A DNA stretch of 64,000 nt from Myxacorys chilensis ATA2-1-KO14 (lineage in GTDB: Bacteria; Cyanobacteriota; Cyanobacteriia; Leptolyngbyales; Leptolyngbyaceae). The DNA lies in assembly GCA_019359275.1 (NCBI GenBank), contig JAHHHP010000019.1:1-64000 (forward strand). Reading direction: 5' to 3'. Position numbers and translations under genes: made by a program. The notes under the pieces are model-generated. The model did no database searches and was not told where the DNA came from. It saw only the letters and a program-made list of their open reading frames with translations. Positions 44,006 to 52,835 of the stretch are shown here, piece after piece (the first letter of the stretch is position 1; each line of letters opens with the position of its first letter).

Positions 44006-45007
44006 TCAGCTGTATTCGGTTATGTCAGCTTTGCCGCCAAGAAAGCCGTCCAAATCCATGAAGGAGCAGGCGTAAGTGGGCGTGGGCGTGTCGTAGCCTT
44101 TAAGCTCCACGGTGTAAGGATCGAAAATATCGCAGCCACCGACGAGACGGGAGGCATGCTGATAGGTCGTTTCTCCGATCGCAATATCCATCCCAATTTG
44201 TTTAGTTGCCGACTCTAAGCGAAACGCCGCATTCACCGTGTCGCCCAACGCTGTGTAATCGGGACGGTCTCCACTGCCAGTGTTGCCAACCATGGCAAAC
44301 CCGGTGTTGATTCCGGCCCCAATTCTGAGCGGAAAAGGCAGGGGATATTGACCGTATAAGCTGTTGGTCATTTTGTGTAGTGCATTGACCGCTTGGAAAA
44401 TTTGCAGCGTTTCGTCACGACTCACGCCTTCGGTGCCATGCGTCCACACGGCCATTACTGCATCGCCGATATATTTATCGACCCAACTTCCGTACTCTCG
44501 AATAATGTCTCCCGCACGACGAAACCACGTTCCGATCACTTCCGATAGAATTTTCTCGTCTAGCTGACGTGTCAGCCCTGTAAAATCGCGGATATCGACT
44601 ACTAAAACGGAAATAAGGCTCCGTACATGCAAAGTGGCGGTTGCTGTAAAATCCTTAGAGTCAGTTTCTAGAGAAGAATGCGAAGGACTGACTGGACAAT
44701 GAAATTCTAGTTCGGTTTGCCCAAAGGTAATACGATCGCTGTTGCGAAGCGTGACCGGAATGCTGACTCTGCGACCATTCACAAACGATCCATTGCGACT
44801 GCCAAGATCGATTAAGTAAAACTCGCCTGTTTCCATCGATTGCAACATGGCGTGATTGCGCGAGATCCAGCGATCGCTAATCACGAAATTATTATCTTCG
44901 CTTCGTCCAAACGTCCAGCAGTTGCCGTTGACCAACGGCAGTCGGCGGACTTCAGCATCGGTATGCAGAACTAAATGGGGAGCGGGTTGTAGAGTCACCA
45001 CAGGCAT
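44006..45007 (-). CDS. FHA domain-adenylate cyclase
   Basis: This 333-residue protein starts with an FHA domain (about 25-105; WTFGRSEDNNFVISDRWISR, NHAMLQSMETGEFYLIDLGS, RNGSFVNG) that binds phosphothreonine. A class III cyclase domain (130-305) follows, with metal-binding Asp in VLVVDIRDFTGLTRQLDE and DKYIGDAVMAVW, and the base-recognition Lys in YTVELKGYD, which favours ATP. It likely makes cAMP in response to Ser/Thr kinase signals. No membrane segment. A Crp-like regulator lies 12 kb away. Confidence 0.9.
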   Translation of the reverse strand: MPVVTLQPAPHLVLHTDAEVRRLPLVNGNCWTFGRSEDNNFVISDRWISRNHAMLQSMETGEFYLIDLGSRNGSFVNGRRVSIPVTLRNSDRITFGQTELEFHCPVSPSHSSLETDSKDFTATATLHVRSLISVLVVDIRDFTGLTRQLDEKILSEVIGTWFRRAGDIIREYGSWVDKYIGDAVMAVWTHGTEGVSRDETLQIFQAVNALHKMTNSLYGQYPLPFPLRIGAGINTGFAMVGNTGSGDRPDYTALGDTVNAAFRLESATKQIGMDIAIGETTYQHASRLVGGCDIFDPYTVELKGYDTPTPTYACSFMDLDGFLGGKADITEYS

Positions 45008-45175
45008 TCAAGGGGCACACATCATTCGTTTCTATGATGCATATTGACACACTAAAAGGTTTCAGTGGTAGCGCTTGGAATTCTACAACAAGAAATGTTT
45101 GTTGCTCAGTAATGTCCGAGTTTTTAGCAAAGACTTTAATTTTGTCTCCGGGAAATCCCCCGCCTTAATCGCGTT

Positions 45176-45919
45176 CTAGGCAAATAGCGCGGCAACCCAG
45201 AAGAGGCTATCTACAAAAATAGTGGCTAGGACGGCACCGCTAAATGCAAACCAATGCAGAGTTCTGAGCCTGAATGAAAAGATACCCACGCTCAGTAGTA
45301 CAGTCGCTAGGGCAATCACCCAAGTAAGCCCCCAGGGAGTATTCATTTGTACTAAAGCCTGCTGAAAAATGGGTCGCACTGCCTCTGGTTCGACCTGCAT
45401 TAGTTGTTTCCAGTAGGGAATCAAATCAGCAATATAGAAGTAGATGTCAGTGACGACCGTACCAAAGAGTGAGCCGAGGTAAAAGAAGTTGCCAATTTTG
45501 CACCAATTCTGAGTGATGCCCCACAAGGCGATCGGTAGCGCGATCGCTTCGATCGGCAGATGAAGTCCTGGTTCCCAGCGAAACCATCCCCAGTAGAGCG
45601 ATCCGGCTAACCATGTCCAGGTAAAGCCTGTCAGCAAGTCGCCCCACATCCGCGTCTTAGGCTGGGAGGCAAGCGTGATGCTAAGCCACACCCAGAATCC
45701 GGTCAGCGCTAAGCTCAGAAAGGGCAGCGATCGCACCAGCGGCGCTTCAAAGAAGACTGGAACAGATACCAGGAACGCCGCCCCGCCAAACATGGAGAGA
45801 GCAGCAGAGAGCTGAGACGCTGGCGAAACGGGGGTTTCTAGAACTAAAGGGCTAGACACCGAGCGTTGAGCTATCTCGGTATCTGGATAAAAGGCAGAAT
45901 TGGGTGGCGATGACAACAA
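45176..45919 (-). CDS. DUF3120 membrane protein
   Basis: This 247-residue protein has about six spans and conserved segments LAGSLYWGWFRWEPGLHLPI and YFYIADLIPYWKQLMQVEPE, typical of DUF3120, a cyanobacterial membrane family without known function. The N-terminal 35 residues are polar and probably cytoplasmic. Divergent from uppP with about 220 bases between, including a run of eight C near 46024. Confidence 0.8.
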   Translation of the reverse strand: MLSSPPNSAFYPDTEIAQRSVSSPLVLETPVSPASQLSAALSMFGGAAFLVSVPVFFEAPLVRSLPFLSLALTGFWVWLSITLASQPKTRMWGDLLTGFTWTWLAGSLYWGWFRWEPGLHLPIEAIALPIALWGITQNWCKIGNFFYLGSLFGTVVTDIYFYIADLIPYWKQLMQVEPEAVRPIFQQALVQMNTPWGLTWVIALATVLLSVGIFSFRLRTLHWFAFSGAVLATIFVDSLFWVAALFA

Positions 45920-46142
45920 TGGATTCTTAATTCTGATTAATTTTATTTACGTTACTTAACATTACCACATCAATTTAGAGGGCTGGGGCTAAGAAATCGT
46001 AAATCATGCTTAAGGCAGGGTATCCCCCCCCTGGGCATCATAATTTATCCTAGCGGAAATTCCTGAGCGCGATCGCATTCTCTAGAAAAACAAAGTGTTA
46101 AGGTACTCAAGAGCAAGCAGCTAACCCAAAGGACGATCATTC

Positions 46143-47021
46143 ATGAACTGGCTTCAACTCGCTCCCCTGCCGGATCTCATCGCTCAGACAGAGCCGACGA
46201 CTGGACTTATAGCCATCATTCAGGGTGTGATTCTCGGTCTTGTACAAGGGATTACTGAGTTTCTTCCAATTAGCAGTACGGCTCACCTATTGATTTTTAG
46301 CGATATTTTCGGTTGGAAAGCGGTTTGGACAAAAGAAGCAACGGATGCAATCCAGTTTGGCAGTGTGATCGCGGTTGTGATGTATTTTCGGAAAGACATC
46401 CAGCAGATTTTGACAGGCGCGATCGTGGCGTTTCAAACCAAAGATTGGCAGCGCGAAGAGTGGAAGATTTTAGTCGGCATTATTGTTGGAACGATTCCCG
46501 CCCTAGCAGCAGGATTATTCATTAAGAAAGTTCTCAATGTATCGTTTGAGAGTCCGCTGCTGATTGCGATTATGTCGATTGTTATGTCGCTCTTATTGGC
46601 TTTGGCAGAGAAAATAGGCAGCCGCAAGCGTGGCTTTGACAATCTTCAGGTGAGCGATGGATTTTTAGTGGGTCTCGGTCAGATGGTGGCCCTACTTCCG
46701 GGAGCCTCGCGATCGGGCTCGACCTTGACAGCCGCCTTGTTTTTAGGACTAGAACGCAGTACTGCGGCTCGGTTTTCATTCTTACTTGGCATTCCAGCAC
46801 TAACCATCGCCACGTTAATTCAGGGCAAAGATGCGTTAGCTCAGCCAGCAATGTTGATTCCTCTGTTAGTCGGAACAGCCTCTGCCTTTGTGTTTTCCTA
46901 TCTCTCGATCGCGTGGTTGCTCAAATTCTTGCAGCGTCAGAGTACTTGGGTGTTTGTCTGGTATCGACTCGCGTTGGGCGTGACGTTGTTGATTGCGATC
47001 GCATCTCATACATTGAAGTAG
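46143..47021 (+). CDS. uppP: Undecaprenyl-diphosphate phosphatase
   Basis: This 292-residue protein has seven to eight spans and the two BacA/UppP repeats: LVQGITEFLPISSTAHLLIF with the catalytic Glu and Ser, and LLPGASRSGSTLTAALFLGL with the Arg. It regenerates undecaprenyl phosphate from the diphosphate for peptidoglycan and glycan export. The first 20 residues (MNWLQLAPLPDLIAQTEPTT) are an extension relative to E. coli, so a downstream start is possible. Confidence 0.95.
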   Translation: MNWLQLAPLPDLIAQTEPTTGLIAIIQGVILGLVQGITEFLPISSTAHLLIFSDIFGWKAVWTKEATDAIQFGSVIAVVMYFRKDIQQILTGAIVAFQTKDWQREEWKILVGIIVGTIPALAAGLFIKKVLNVSFESPLLIAIMSIVMSLLLALAEKIGSRKRGFDNLQVSDGFLVGLGQMVALLPGASRSGSTLTAALFLGLERSTAARFSFLLGIPALTIATLIQGKDALAQPAMLIPLLVGTASAFVFSYLSIAWLLKFLQRQSTWVFVWYRLALGVTLLIAIASHTLK

Positions 47022-47045
47022 GACACTGAAATTACCACCTGTTTA

Positions 47046-47324
47046 ATGACTGACGATCCGAGAGGGCAGGCGCTAGAAAATTTGAAGTGGCGAGCGGAAT
47101 GGCTGTTTGAGCGATACGCCTCGCTGTTGCCGAGCATGAACGAATTTATGACCGAAAGCGCTCGGCTGCACGTTGCAACCCGAGTGGCTGAATTAAGAGA
47201 TGCTCTCAGAAATTCTGAGGTTCCGATCGAAGAAGTTCAGCAACGGTTCAAACGGCTCGATAGTAATTTGTTCGTCATTCGTAACTCAGTCATCGTGGAT
47301 GATCTGGGTGATTTGCTGCGATAA
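47046..47324 (+). CDS. Hypothetical helical protein of 92 residues
   Basis: I do not recognise this protein. It is short, charged and helical (LENLKWRAEWLFERYASLLP, MTESARLHVATRVAELRDAL), soluble, without signal. It starts 24 bases after uppP and is likely co-transcribed with it and the following gene. Confidence 0.65.
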   Translation: MTDDPRGQALENLKWRAEWLFERYASLLPSMNEFMTESARLHVATRVAELRDALRNSEVPIEEVQQRFKRLDSNLFVIRNSVIVDDLGDLLR

Positions 47325-47396
47325 CAGCGTGAAGCGCACCTAACCTACTTCCCCCTTGATAGACTGGAGGTTCAATTCCTTAGCCCGTTCCAATTC

Positions 47397-48782
47397 ATGA
47401 GTGAAGCTTCGATTCGTCCTGCCTTAATTACTGCCGTTTTGCCAGGGTCGATTGCAGAAGAAATCGGCTTTGAGGCAGGCGATCGCGTCGTTTCCATCAA
47501 CGGTCAAAAGCCCCGCGATTTAATTGACTACCAATTCTTGTGTGCAGACGAAATTTTAGACTTGGAAGTGCTAGACACGAAAGGCAACGTGCATCAGGTC
47601 GAAATTGAGAAAGACTACGACGAAGACTTAGGACTAGAGTTTGAAAACGCGCTGTTTGACGGACTGATTCAGTGTACCAATCGCTGTCCGTTCTGTTTTA
47701 TTGATCAGCAGCCTCCAGGCAAACGAGAAAGTCTCTATTTCAAAGACGATGACTATCGCCTCAGCTTTCTCTACGGCAGTTATCTGACTCTGACAAATTT
47801 GCCCCAGCACGAATGGGATCGAATTGAGCAGATGCGCCTCTCTCCGCTGTATGTTTCGGTTCATGCTACAGAACCAGAGGTCAGAAGCCGTCTGCTCAAA
47901 AATCCTCGGGCTGGACACCTGATGCAGCAGTTGGAATGGTTTCAATCGCGGCGGTTGCAAATTCATGCTCAAGTGGTTCTTTGCCCTGGCATTAATGACG
48001 GTGACCACTTGACCCGCACATTGCTCGATTTAGCTCAGTTTCATCAAGGTGACGTGCCGACTGTAACATCAGTGGCTGTCGTTCCGGTGGGTCTGACGCG
48101 CTTTCGCCCGACCGAAGATGAGTTAGTTCCGGTGACTCGTGAGAAAGCCCGAGAAGCGATCGCGCAAATTGAAGCCTTGCAAGCCCAGTTTCGTCAGAGC
48201 TTTGGCTCGACCTTCGCCTGGCTTGCCGATGAGTGGTTTTTGATTGCGGGTCAAGAGGTTCCTCCTGAATCGCACTACGAAGATTATCCCCAAATTGGGA
48301 ATGGAGTTGGCTCAATTCGGCTGTTCTTGAAGGAGTTTGGGAGAGCGGCAGAACGGTTGCCTCAAAAAATTGAGCAGTCCTATCAATTTAGTTGGATTGT
48401 TGGAAATGCGGTCGAGTTGGCTTTTGAGCCGCTCGTTCAACGTCTCAATCAAGTTGAGAATCTAACCGTCAACATGATCGCCATTAACAGCGAATATTGG
48501 GGACAAACCATGACTGTCACTGGGTTGTTAACGGGTCAAGATATTCTACAAGCATTGCAAGGAGAGAATTTAGGAGACGGGATTTTATTACCTTCGGTGA
48601 TGCTCAAACATGATGCCACGGTCTTTCTGGACGATATGAAGGTAGAAGAGCTTGCACAACAGCTAAATACTAAGATTTGGATTGTTCAAGACGTGGATCA
48701 GTTGATTGAAACCTGTTGTGACCCAAGCGCTGAAGCTAGCTATGCCGCGCCTCAGCAAGTCTGCACTGCAAGTAACTACTGA
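47397..48782 (+). CDS. PDZ-radical SAM DUF512 protein (cyanobacterial FeS class)
   Basis: This 461-residue protein has an N-terminal PDZ-like domain (1-70; VLPGSIAEEIGFEAGDRVVS) and a radical-SAM-like core with IQCTNRCPFCFIDQQPPGKR (CxxxCxxC). DDDYRLSFLYGSYLTLTNLP and a C-terminal DUF512 domain with WFLIAGQEVPPESHYEDYPQ and IGNGVGSIRLFLKEFG complete it. It matches the family called TIGR03279 (putative FeS-containing protein of cyanobacteria), with no known reaction. The stop lies in a 19-bp palindrome at 48778-48796. Confidence 0.85.
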   Translation: MSEASIRPALITAVLPGSIAEEIGFEAGDRVVSINGQKPRDLIDYQFLCADEILDLEVLDTKGNVHQVEIEKDYDEDLGLEFENALFDGLIQCTNRCPFCFIDQQPPGKRESLYFKDDDYRLSFLYGSYLTLTNLPQHEWDRIEQMRLSPLYVSVHATEPEVRSRLLKNPRAGHLMQQLEWFQSRRLQIHAQVVLCPGINDGDHLTRTLLDLAQFHQGDVPTVTSVAVVPVGLTRFRPTEDELVPVTREKAREAIAQIEALQAQFRQSFGSTFAWLADEWFLIAGQEVPPESHYEDYPQIGNGVGSIRLFLKEFGRAAERLPQKIEQSYQFSWIVGNAVELAFEPLVQRLNQVENLTVNMIAINSEYWGQTMTVTGLLTGQDILQALQGENLGDGILLPSVMLKHDATVFLDDMKVEELAQQLNTKIWIVQDVDQLIETCCDPSAEASYAAPQQVCTASNY

Positions 48783-48796
48783 GTAATTTACTCAGT
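48778..48796. repeat. 19-bp perfect palindrome at a gene junction
   Basis: ACTGAGTAA and TTACTCAGT flank a single T. It contains the TGA of the preceding gene and abuts the truncated glycosyltransferase. It may be a transcription terminator without T-run or a recombination scar. Confidence 0.7.
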
Positions 48797-49305
48797 GTCT
48801 AGATGATTGGAGCGCGCCGGAGCGCTTTGCGGGAATTGTGCTGCAAACGTTCTGGTGCTATGAGATCTTTGGCTTGATGCGTTCGGAAAATCTTTGCAAT
48901 ATCCAGCCTCAACGGAGTAACTATGGCAGCGATCGCGTGATGCTAGCCGAGCTAAGTTTACAGGGACGCTTTATGCAAATTCCTGAAACGCTGTTCTTTC
49001 GACGATTTCACCTCAAGCAATCAACCTGTCTTCCCTCGGCAAAAGCTCGTCAACTGTGGCAAAGTGGAGATCGCAAACGAAACCTATTTTGGGAACGTGG
49101 CTCGGTCGGATTCGTGAAAGCTCTGCTCAAAGCACCTATTACTCCCCTTGAGCGACTTCAATGCTTTGGCACGGTGCTGCGCTATTTAACGAAGTCAAAA
49201 AACTGGCTCTATTTCTTACCGAAACGGCTTCGGTACAACAAACAAGAGCAGCGTAAACCAGAACCGCAGTCCAATCTTGCTGTCTTTCAACTCAGCGATT
49301 CATAA
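48787..49305 (+). pseudogene. 5'-truncated family 2 glycosyltransferase remnant
   Basis: The frame opens at a stop at 48784 and reads LDDWSAPERFAGIVLQTFWC then YEIFGLMRSENLCN, SDRVMLAELSLQGRFMQIPE and TLFFRRFHLKQST. These are characteristic of the C-terminal third of GT2 glycosyltransferases. The nucleotide-binding GT-A half is absent, since the preceding gene ends right here. A GTG at 48838 could start a 155-residue product, but that product would lack catalysis. This is most likely a deletion remnant. It ends in a 12-bp tandem duplication that includes its stop codon. Confidence 0.65.
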
Positions 49306-49320
49306 CAGGATTCATAACAG
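49297..49320. repeat. 12-bp perfect tandem duplication spanning a stop codon
   Basis: GATTCATAACAG occurs twice, at 49297-49308 and 49309-49320. The TAA in the first unit is the stop codon of the glycosyltransferase remnant. Confidence 0.95.
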
Positions 49321-49408
49321 TGGGTTATCACGAGAATTACATTCTCAAGCGATTCAAAGTGTTACAAAATCGTATACTTAAGAATGCCTTCAGATTTGTG
49401 AGCGCACC

Positions 49409-50050
49409 TTGGGTATTGATCTTCGCAGTTACGTTTATATCGATCGCCTCCAGTCTCAGCACGCCGCCTATCTGGGCACTGAGTCCTTAGGATTTCTACC
49501 TTTACCAGGAGATGCCTCGCTTTGGCTAGAAATTTCTCCAGGCATTGAAATCAATCGCATTATGGACGTGGCGATGAAGTCAGCCGTCGTGCGTCCTGGT
49601 GTGCAGATTGTAGAACGGCTGTATGGTTTGTTAGAGATTCATGCCAGCAATCAAGGTGAAGTGCAGGCCGCCGGAAAAGCGGTTCTCAGCGCATTGGATG
49701 TGCGTCAGCAGGATTGCTTAAAGCCACGGGTGATTTCGAGCCAAATTATTCGCAATATTGACGCCCATCACACACAGCTTATTAATCGGACGCGTCGCGG
49801 CAATATGATTTTGGCAGGGCAAACCCTCTATGTGTTTGAGGTTGAGCCTGCGGCATACGCGGCATTAGCAGCCAATGAAGCAGAAAAAGCAGCGTTAATC
49901 AACATTCTACAAATCTCCGCTGTCGGCAGCTTTGGGCGATTGTATCTAGGCGGAGAAGAGCGAGATATAGTGGCTGCATCAAGAGCCGTGGTTGAAGTGA
50001 TGGAAAGCCTGCCGGGGCGTGATGATCTGACAACCGTTCGCAACGAATAA
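49409..50050 (+). CDS. ccmP: Carboxysome shell protein CcmP (tandem BMC domains)
   Basis: This 213-residue protein begins [20 protein letters not shown] and continues with [40 protein letters not shown] and [20 protein letters not shown]. This is a close match in pattern to CcmP, a two-BMC-domain trimer of beta-carboxysome shells with a gated pore. The start is a TTG at 49409, chosen because the conserved N-terminus is coded from there. No other ccm genes are nearby, as is usual for ccmP. Confidence 0.9.
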   Translation: MGIDLRSYVYIDRLQSQHAAYLGTESLGFLPLPGDASLWLEISPGIEINRIMDVAMKSAVVRPGVQIVERLYGLLEIHASNQGEVQAAGKAVLSALDVRQQDCLKPRVISSQIIRNIDAHHTQLINRTRRGNMILAGQTLYVFEVEPAAYAALAANEAEKAALINILQISAVGSFGRLYLGGEERDIVAASRAVVEVMESLPGRDDLTTVRNE

Positions 50051-50059
50051 GAGGCAGCA

Positions 50060-50971
50060 ATGGCAGATCCAATGCATCTGATGCTGCTGCAACAAGGAGC
50101 GGTGGCGTGGCTGAAGTGGCGATCGCAGCATTCCAAGCTTCAGCCTAACCTCAGTGATGCCGAACTTGATGGCTCAAATTTTCGGGGTGCAAATTTAAGC
50201 TACGCTAACTTACGTCGAGCCAATCTCAGTTGGACAAAGCTGATTGCTGCAAATCTCAGTTATGCCACGTTAAACCAAGCCATGTTGCACAAAGCTGAAC
50301 TCATTGACGCCAAGCTTGCCTATGCAGAATTCATAGATGCGAGTTTAATTGGCGCTGACTTTCGCGGCGCAGATTTGAGTTTTGCAAACTTTATTGGCGC
50401 AGATCTAAAGGGTGCAACGTTCAACCACGCTGACTTAAGCCATGTCAATTTGATTGGAACTGAGCTGAGAGGCGCAACATTTCGAAAAGCTGACCTGAGT
50501 GATGCTGATTTGAGACGAGCCGATTTGAGCCATGCCAATCTAACTGAAGCAAATTTGGCCCAAGCCAATTTTTCGGCAGCAACATTATATGAAGCGGAAC
50601 TGGCTCAAGCGCACTTATATCGATCGCAGTTGCAAAAAGCAAATTTAGTTCAAGCTCATCTGGGCGCTGCCTATCTAGTTGGCGCTGACTTGAGCGAAGC
50701 TAATCTTTCTAAGGCAGATTGCACTTGGGCAAATTTCAGCAAAGCAAATTTTGCAGGCGCAAACCTCACAGGCACAAACTTTAGAGGCGCAAATCTAGCT
50801 GGGGCAAACCTCGTAGGTGCAAACTTAAGCAAAGCTTGTCTGAGGGGTGCTGTCTTAACTCGCGCAGATTTGAGCTACACAACATTAACTGAAGTCGAGT
50901 TAAAAGAGGTCAATTTCAGCCAAGCTATTCTTCGAGGGGCGCTTATGCCCGATGGTAGCATTCATCCTTAA
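50060..50971 (+). CDS. Pentapeptide-repeat protein
   Basis: This 303-residue protein is mostly A(N/D)LXX repeats (for example DGSNFRGANLSYANLRRANL) from about residue 35 to 295, forming a quadrilateral beta-helix of some 13 coils. The N-terminal 30 residues (LLQQGAVAWLKWRSQHSKLQ) form a helical cap often seen in cyanobacterial members. It starts nine bases after ccmP and may be co-transcribed. Cytosolic; function unknown. A perfect 12-bp hairpin follows. Confidence 0.88.
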   Translation: MADPMHLMLLQQGAVAWLKWRSQHSKLQPNLSDAELDGSNFRGANLSYANLRRANLSWTKLIAANLSYATLNQAMLHKAELIDAKLAYAEFIDASLIGADFRGADLSFANFIGADLKGATFNHADLSHVNLIGTELRGATFRKADLSDADLRRADLSHANLTEANLAQANFSAATLYEAELAQAHLYRSQLQKANLVQAHLGAAYLVGADLSEANLSKADCTWANFSKANFAGANLTGTNFRGANLAGANLVGANLSKACLRGAVLTRADLSYTTLTEVELKEVNFSQAILRGALMPDGSIHP

Positions 50972-50979
50972 ACAGAACA

Positions 50980-51011
50980 GAAACGCTCTATCCTTTGGAA
51001 TAGAGCGTTTC
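50980..51011. terminator. 12-bp perfect hairpin between pentapeptide gene and tRNA-His
   Basis: The arms GAAACGCTCTAT (50980-50991) and ATAGAGCGTTTC (51000-51011) enclose an 8-base loop. It lies between converging transcripts and could serve both, although no T-run follows. Confidence 0.6.
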
Positions 51012-51034
51012 AATCCAAACTGTAATCGCTAAAA

Positions 51035-51109
51035 GGGCGAACGAGGGGACTCGAACCCCCGGATGGTGGTACCACAAACCACTGCCTTAACCACTTGGCT
51101 ACGCTCGCC
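51035..51109 (-). tRNA. tRNA-His (GTG)
   Basis: Read on the minus strand, the 75-base sequence begins GGCGAGCGTAGCCAAGTGGT and folds as a cloverleaf: an acceptor stem closing with the 3' GTTCGCC, a D arm, an anticodon loop TTTGTGGT with anticodon GTG, and a T arm GGGGGTTCGAGTCCCC. No CCA is encoded. Confidence 0.92.
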
Positions 51110-51222
51110 ATCACCTTAGTGATCATAGCATCTTGCTAACAATTTGATCCAAAATGTAGCCAGATTTTGTTGGGTGCCTAAGATGGGAAGAACGTTAGAA
51201 ATGAGACGTGTTCGGTTGTGAT

Positions 51223-51615
51223 ATGAAACCATTTCAAATCTGTTTAGGTGTGTTGGGAGCCGGACTGGCGGGTTTGGGAGCAGTGATGGCACTCCTGAAT
51301 CCCAAAGAAGCCGCGTTTGAGGAATTTGCCGTGCGTAAGCTAAAAACAGACGGCTGTAAAGAGATTCCGTCGATGCTGCGGGAGCAGTGTCCGGGATTTG
51401 TGGAGACGAATAAAGCGGAGATTAAGAAACTGATTACTCGCAATAGCGATCGCCAGAATTATTTCTTTTTCAGCATTTACAGCACTAATTTATCTGCCCG
51501 TTCTCTGTTTCCAGGTGTCCCGTTCTTTATCAAGTTGCCCTCGTTTCAGCTAGAGACGGTTGGCATGTTTGGCAAGTTTTATATCTATGATGCGGAGAAA
51601 CAGGAGGCTCGGTAA
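51223..51615 (+). CDS. DUF4359 family protein
   Basis: This 130-residue protein (ATG at 51223, MKPFQICLGVLGAGLAGLGA) has one N-terminal hydrophobic segment followed by a soluble domain. The domain has TDGCKEIPSMLREQCPGFVE and YFFFSIYSTNLSARSLFPGV, typical of DUF4359 in cyanobacteria, of unknown function. The N-terminal segment could be a signal or membrane anchor. Two Cys (in DGCKE and EQCPG) could form a disulfide outside the cytoplasm. Confidence 0.78.
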   Translation: MKPFQICLGVLGAGLAGLGAVMALLNPKEAAFEEFAVRKLKTDGCKEIPSMLREQCPGFVETNKAEIKKLITRNSDRQNYFFFSIYSTNLSARSLFPGVPFFIKLPSFQLETVGMFGKFYIYDAEKQEAR

Positions 51616-51632
51616 GAGCCGTTTTGCGTGGT

Positions 51633-52682
51633 TCAGGCGGGCGGCAGTTCTAAATCTTGCAGAGTTGGCACGTCTTTCAAAAATCCTCCGATCAGCAGTA
51701 ACGATGTGTAAGGATTTAAAGTCCCGGTAGGGGTAATATTGTGCGATCGCTGAAACGCTTTCACAGCAAGTTTGAAGTCCTGTTCCTCATACCCCAATCG
51801 TTTGAGGTAGTCGCCCGCCTGAGTATCGCTCAACAACATCACTTCTTGCGGACGATAGATCGGCACGTATTGATGACGCCAAATTTTGCCAAATTCTAAG
51901 CGATTGAGCAAATAGATTTTTCCACTCGACGGATCGCCGATCGCCGCGCGTTCTGCATCCATGCCTAGTAAAGCAACCGCATGAGGCAATTTGCGATCGC
52001 CATCCATCAGCCAAACCGCTAGTACCCCCGGACGATTGATCAGTTGCATCTGCTCCCACGTGGGCGATAGCTCGATGCCCTCTAACCCAAAGTGCTGTGC
52101 CGCTTCGATCACTTGAGGCATGGTTGTTCCTAAGCGACTGGTTCTGGCGTATTGGGCCACACTCACTTCTGTCGCGTCTTGAATTTTCCAACGACGCAGG
52201 ACGGTCGCCAGTGCTGACGGTGCACAGCTTGTCATAGAGGTTTGTTTAAATACTCCATTGGGCTGCAAATTGTTGGCTAATTCTCCGTAGATGGGAGACA
52301 AAATATAACTTTCAGCACTGCTGAATCCGCCAATTCCCACAATAGTGAGGGCAACAATGCTGAGGAGTTGACGACGCGCTGACTTTTGAGTGATTGCATA
52401 GGCAATGCCGCAAAAGCCTAGAAAGCTGATCCGAATGAACGTCCAGCTTGTTTGCAGCCCGTAGACGCGCCAGTCTTGCGGAAAGAGTTGGAGTTGAGGA
52501 ATATTGAGCGCGAACACAATGAGCAGAATGTAGAGTCCCAAAAATAGGAGAGAAACCGCATTTTTACCTTGAAAAATGTTTTCAGCAGTAACGCCGCGAT
52601 CGCCTAAAGATCGCCCAATCTTTGTTCCTCCCCAAAAGCACAATCCTCCCAGCACGAGAGTCGCCAATACCTCTAACATCAT
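51633..52682 (-). CDS. Membrane protein with C39-like peptidase and peptidoglycan-binding-like domain
   Basis: This 349-residue protein (ATG at 52682) has about four N-terminal spans (to residue 140). A C39-like papain-fold domain (165-285) follows, with [19 protein letters not shown] giving the catalytic Cys and [11 protein letters not shown] the His; [11 protein letters not shown] is also typical. A C-terminal helical module resembles PG_binding_1 ([38 protein letters not shown]). It may cleave a peptide at the outer face of the membrane. Convergent with the DUF4359 gene. Confidence 0.78.
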   Translation of the reverse strand: MMLEVLATLVLGGLCFWGGTKIGRSLGDRGVTAENIFQGKNAVSLLFLGLYILLIVFALNIPQLQLFPQDWRVYGLQTSWTFIRISFLGFCGIAYAITQKSARRQLLSIVALTIVGIGGFSSAESYILSPIYGELANNLQPNGVFKQTSMTSCAPSALATVLRRWKIQDATEVSVAQYARTSRLGTTMPQVIEAAQHFGLEGIELSPTWEQMQLINRPGVLAVWLMDGDRKLPHAVALLGMDAERAAIGDPSSGKIYLLNRLEFGKIWRHQYVPIYRPQEVMLLSDTQAGDYLKRLGYEEQDFKLAVKAFQRSHNITPTGTLNPYTSLLLIGGFLKDVPTLQDLELPPA

Positions 52683-52835
52683 GAACTTGGTTTCCCGACA
52701 CGTCTTCTCTATGATTCCCCGCGCAATTGCTGGCATAATGGGGAAGTTTTCGCGATTTGTTGGAAGGATGTCGCAATTGTTCTGACCATCGCTAGACTTA
52801 AATCTAGAAGTCCCCTTTTACTCTCACGTTCTGCT

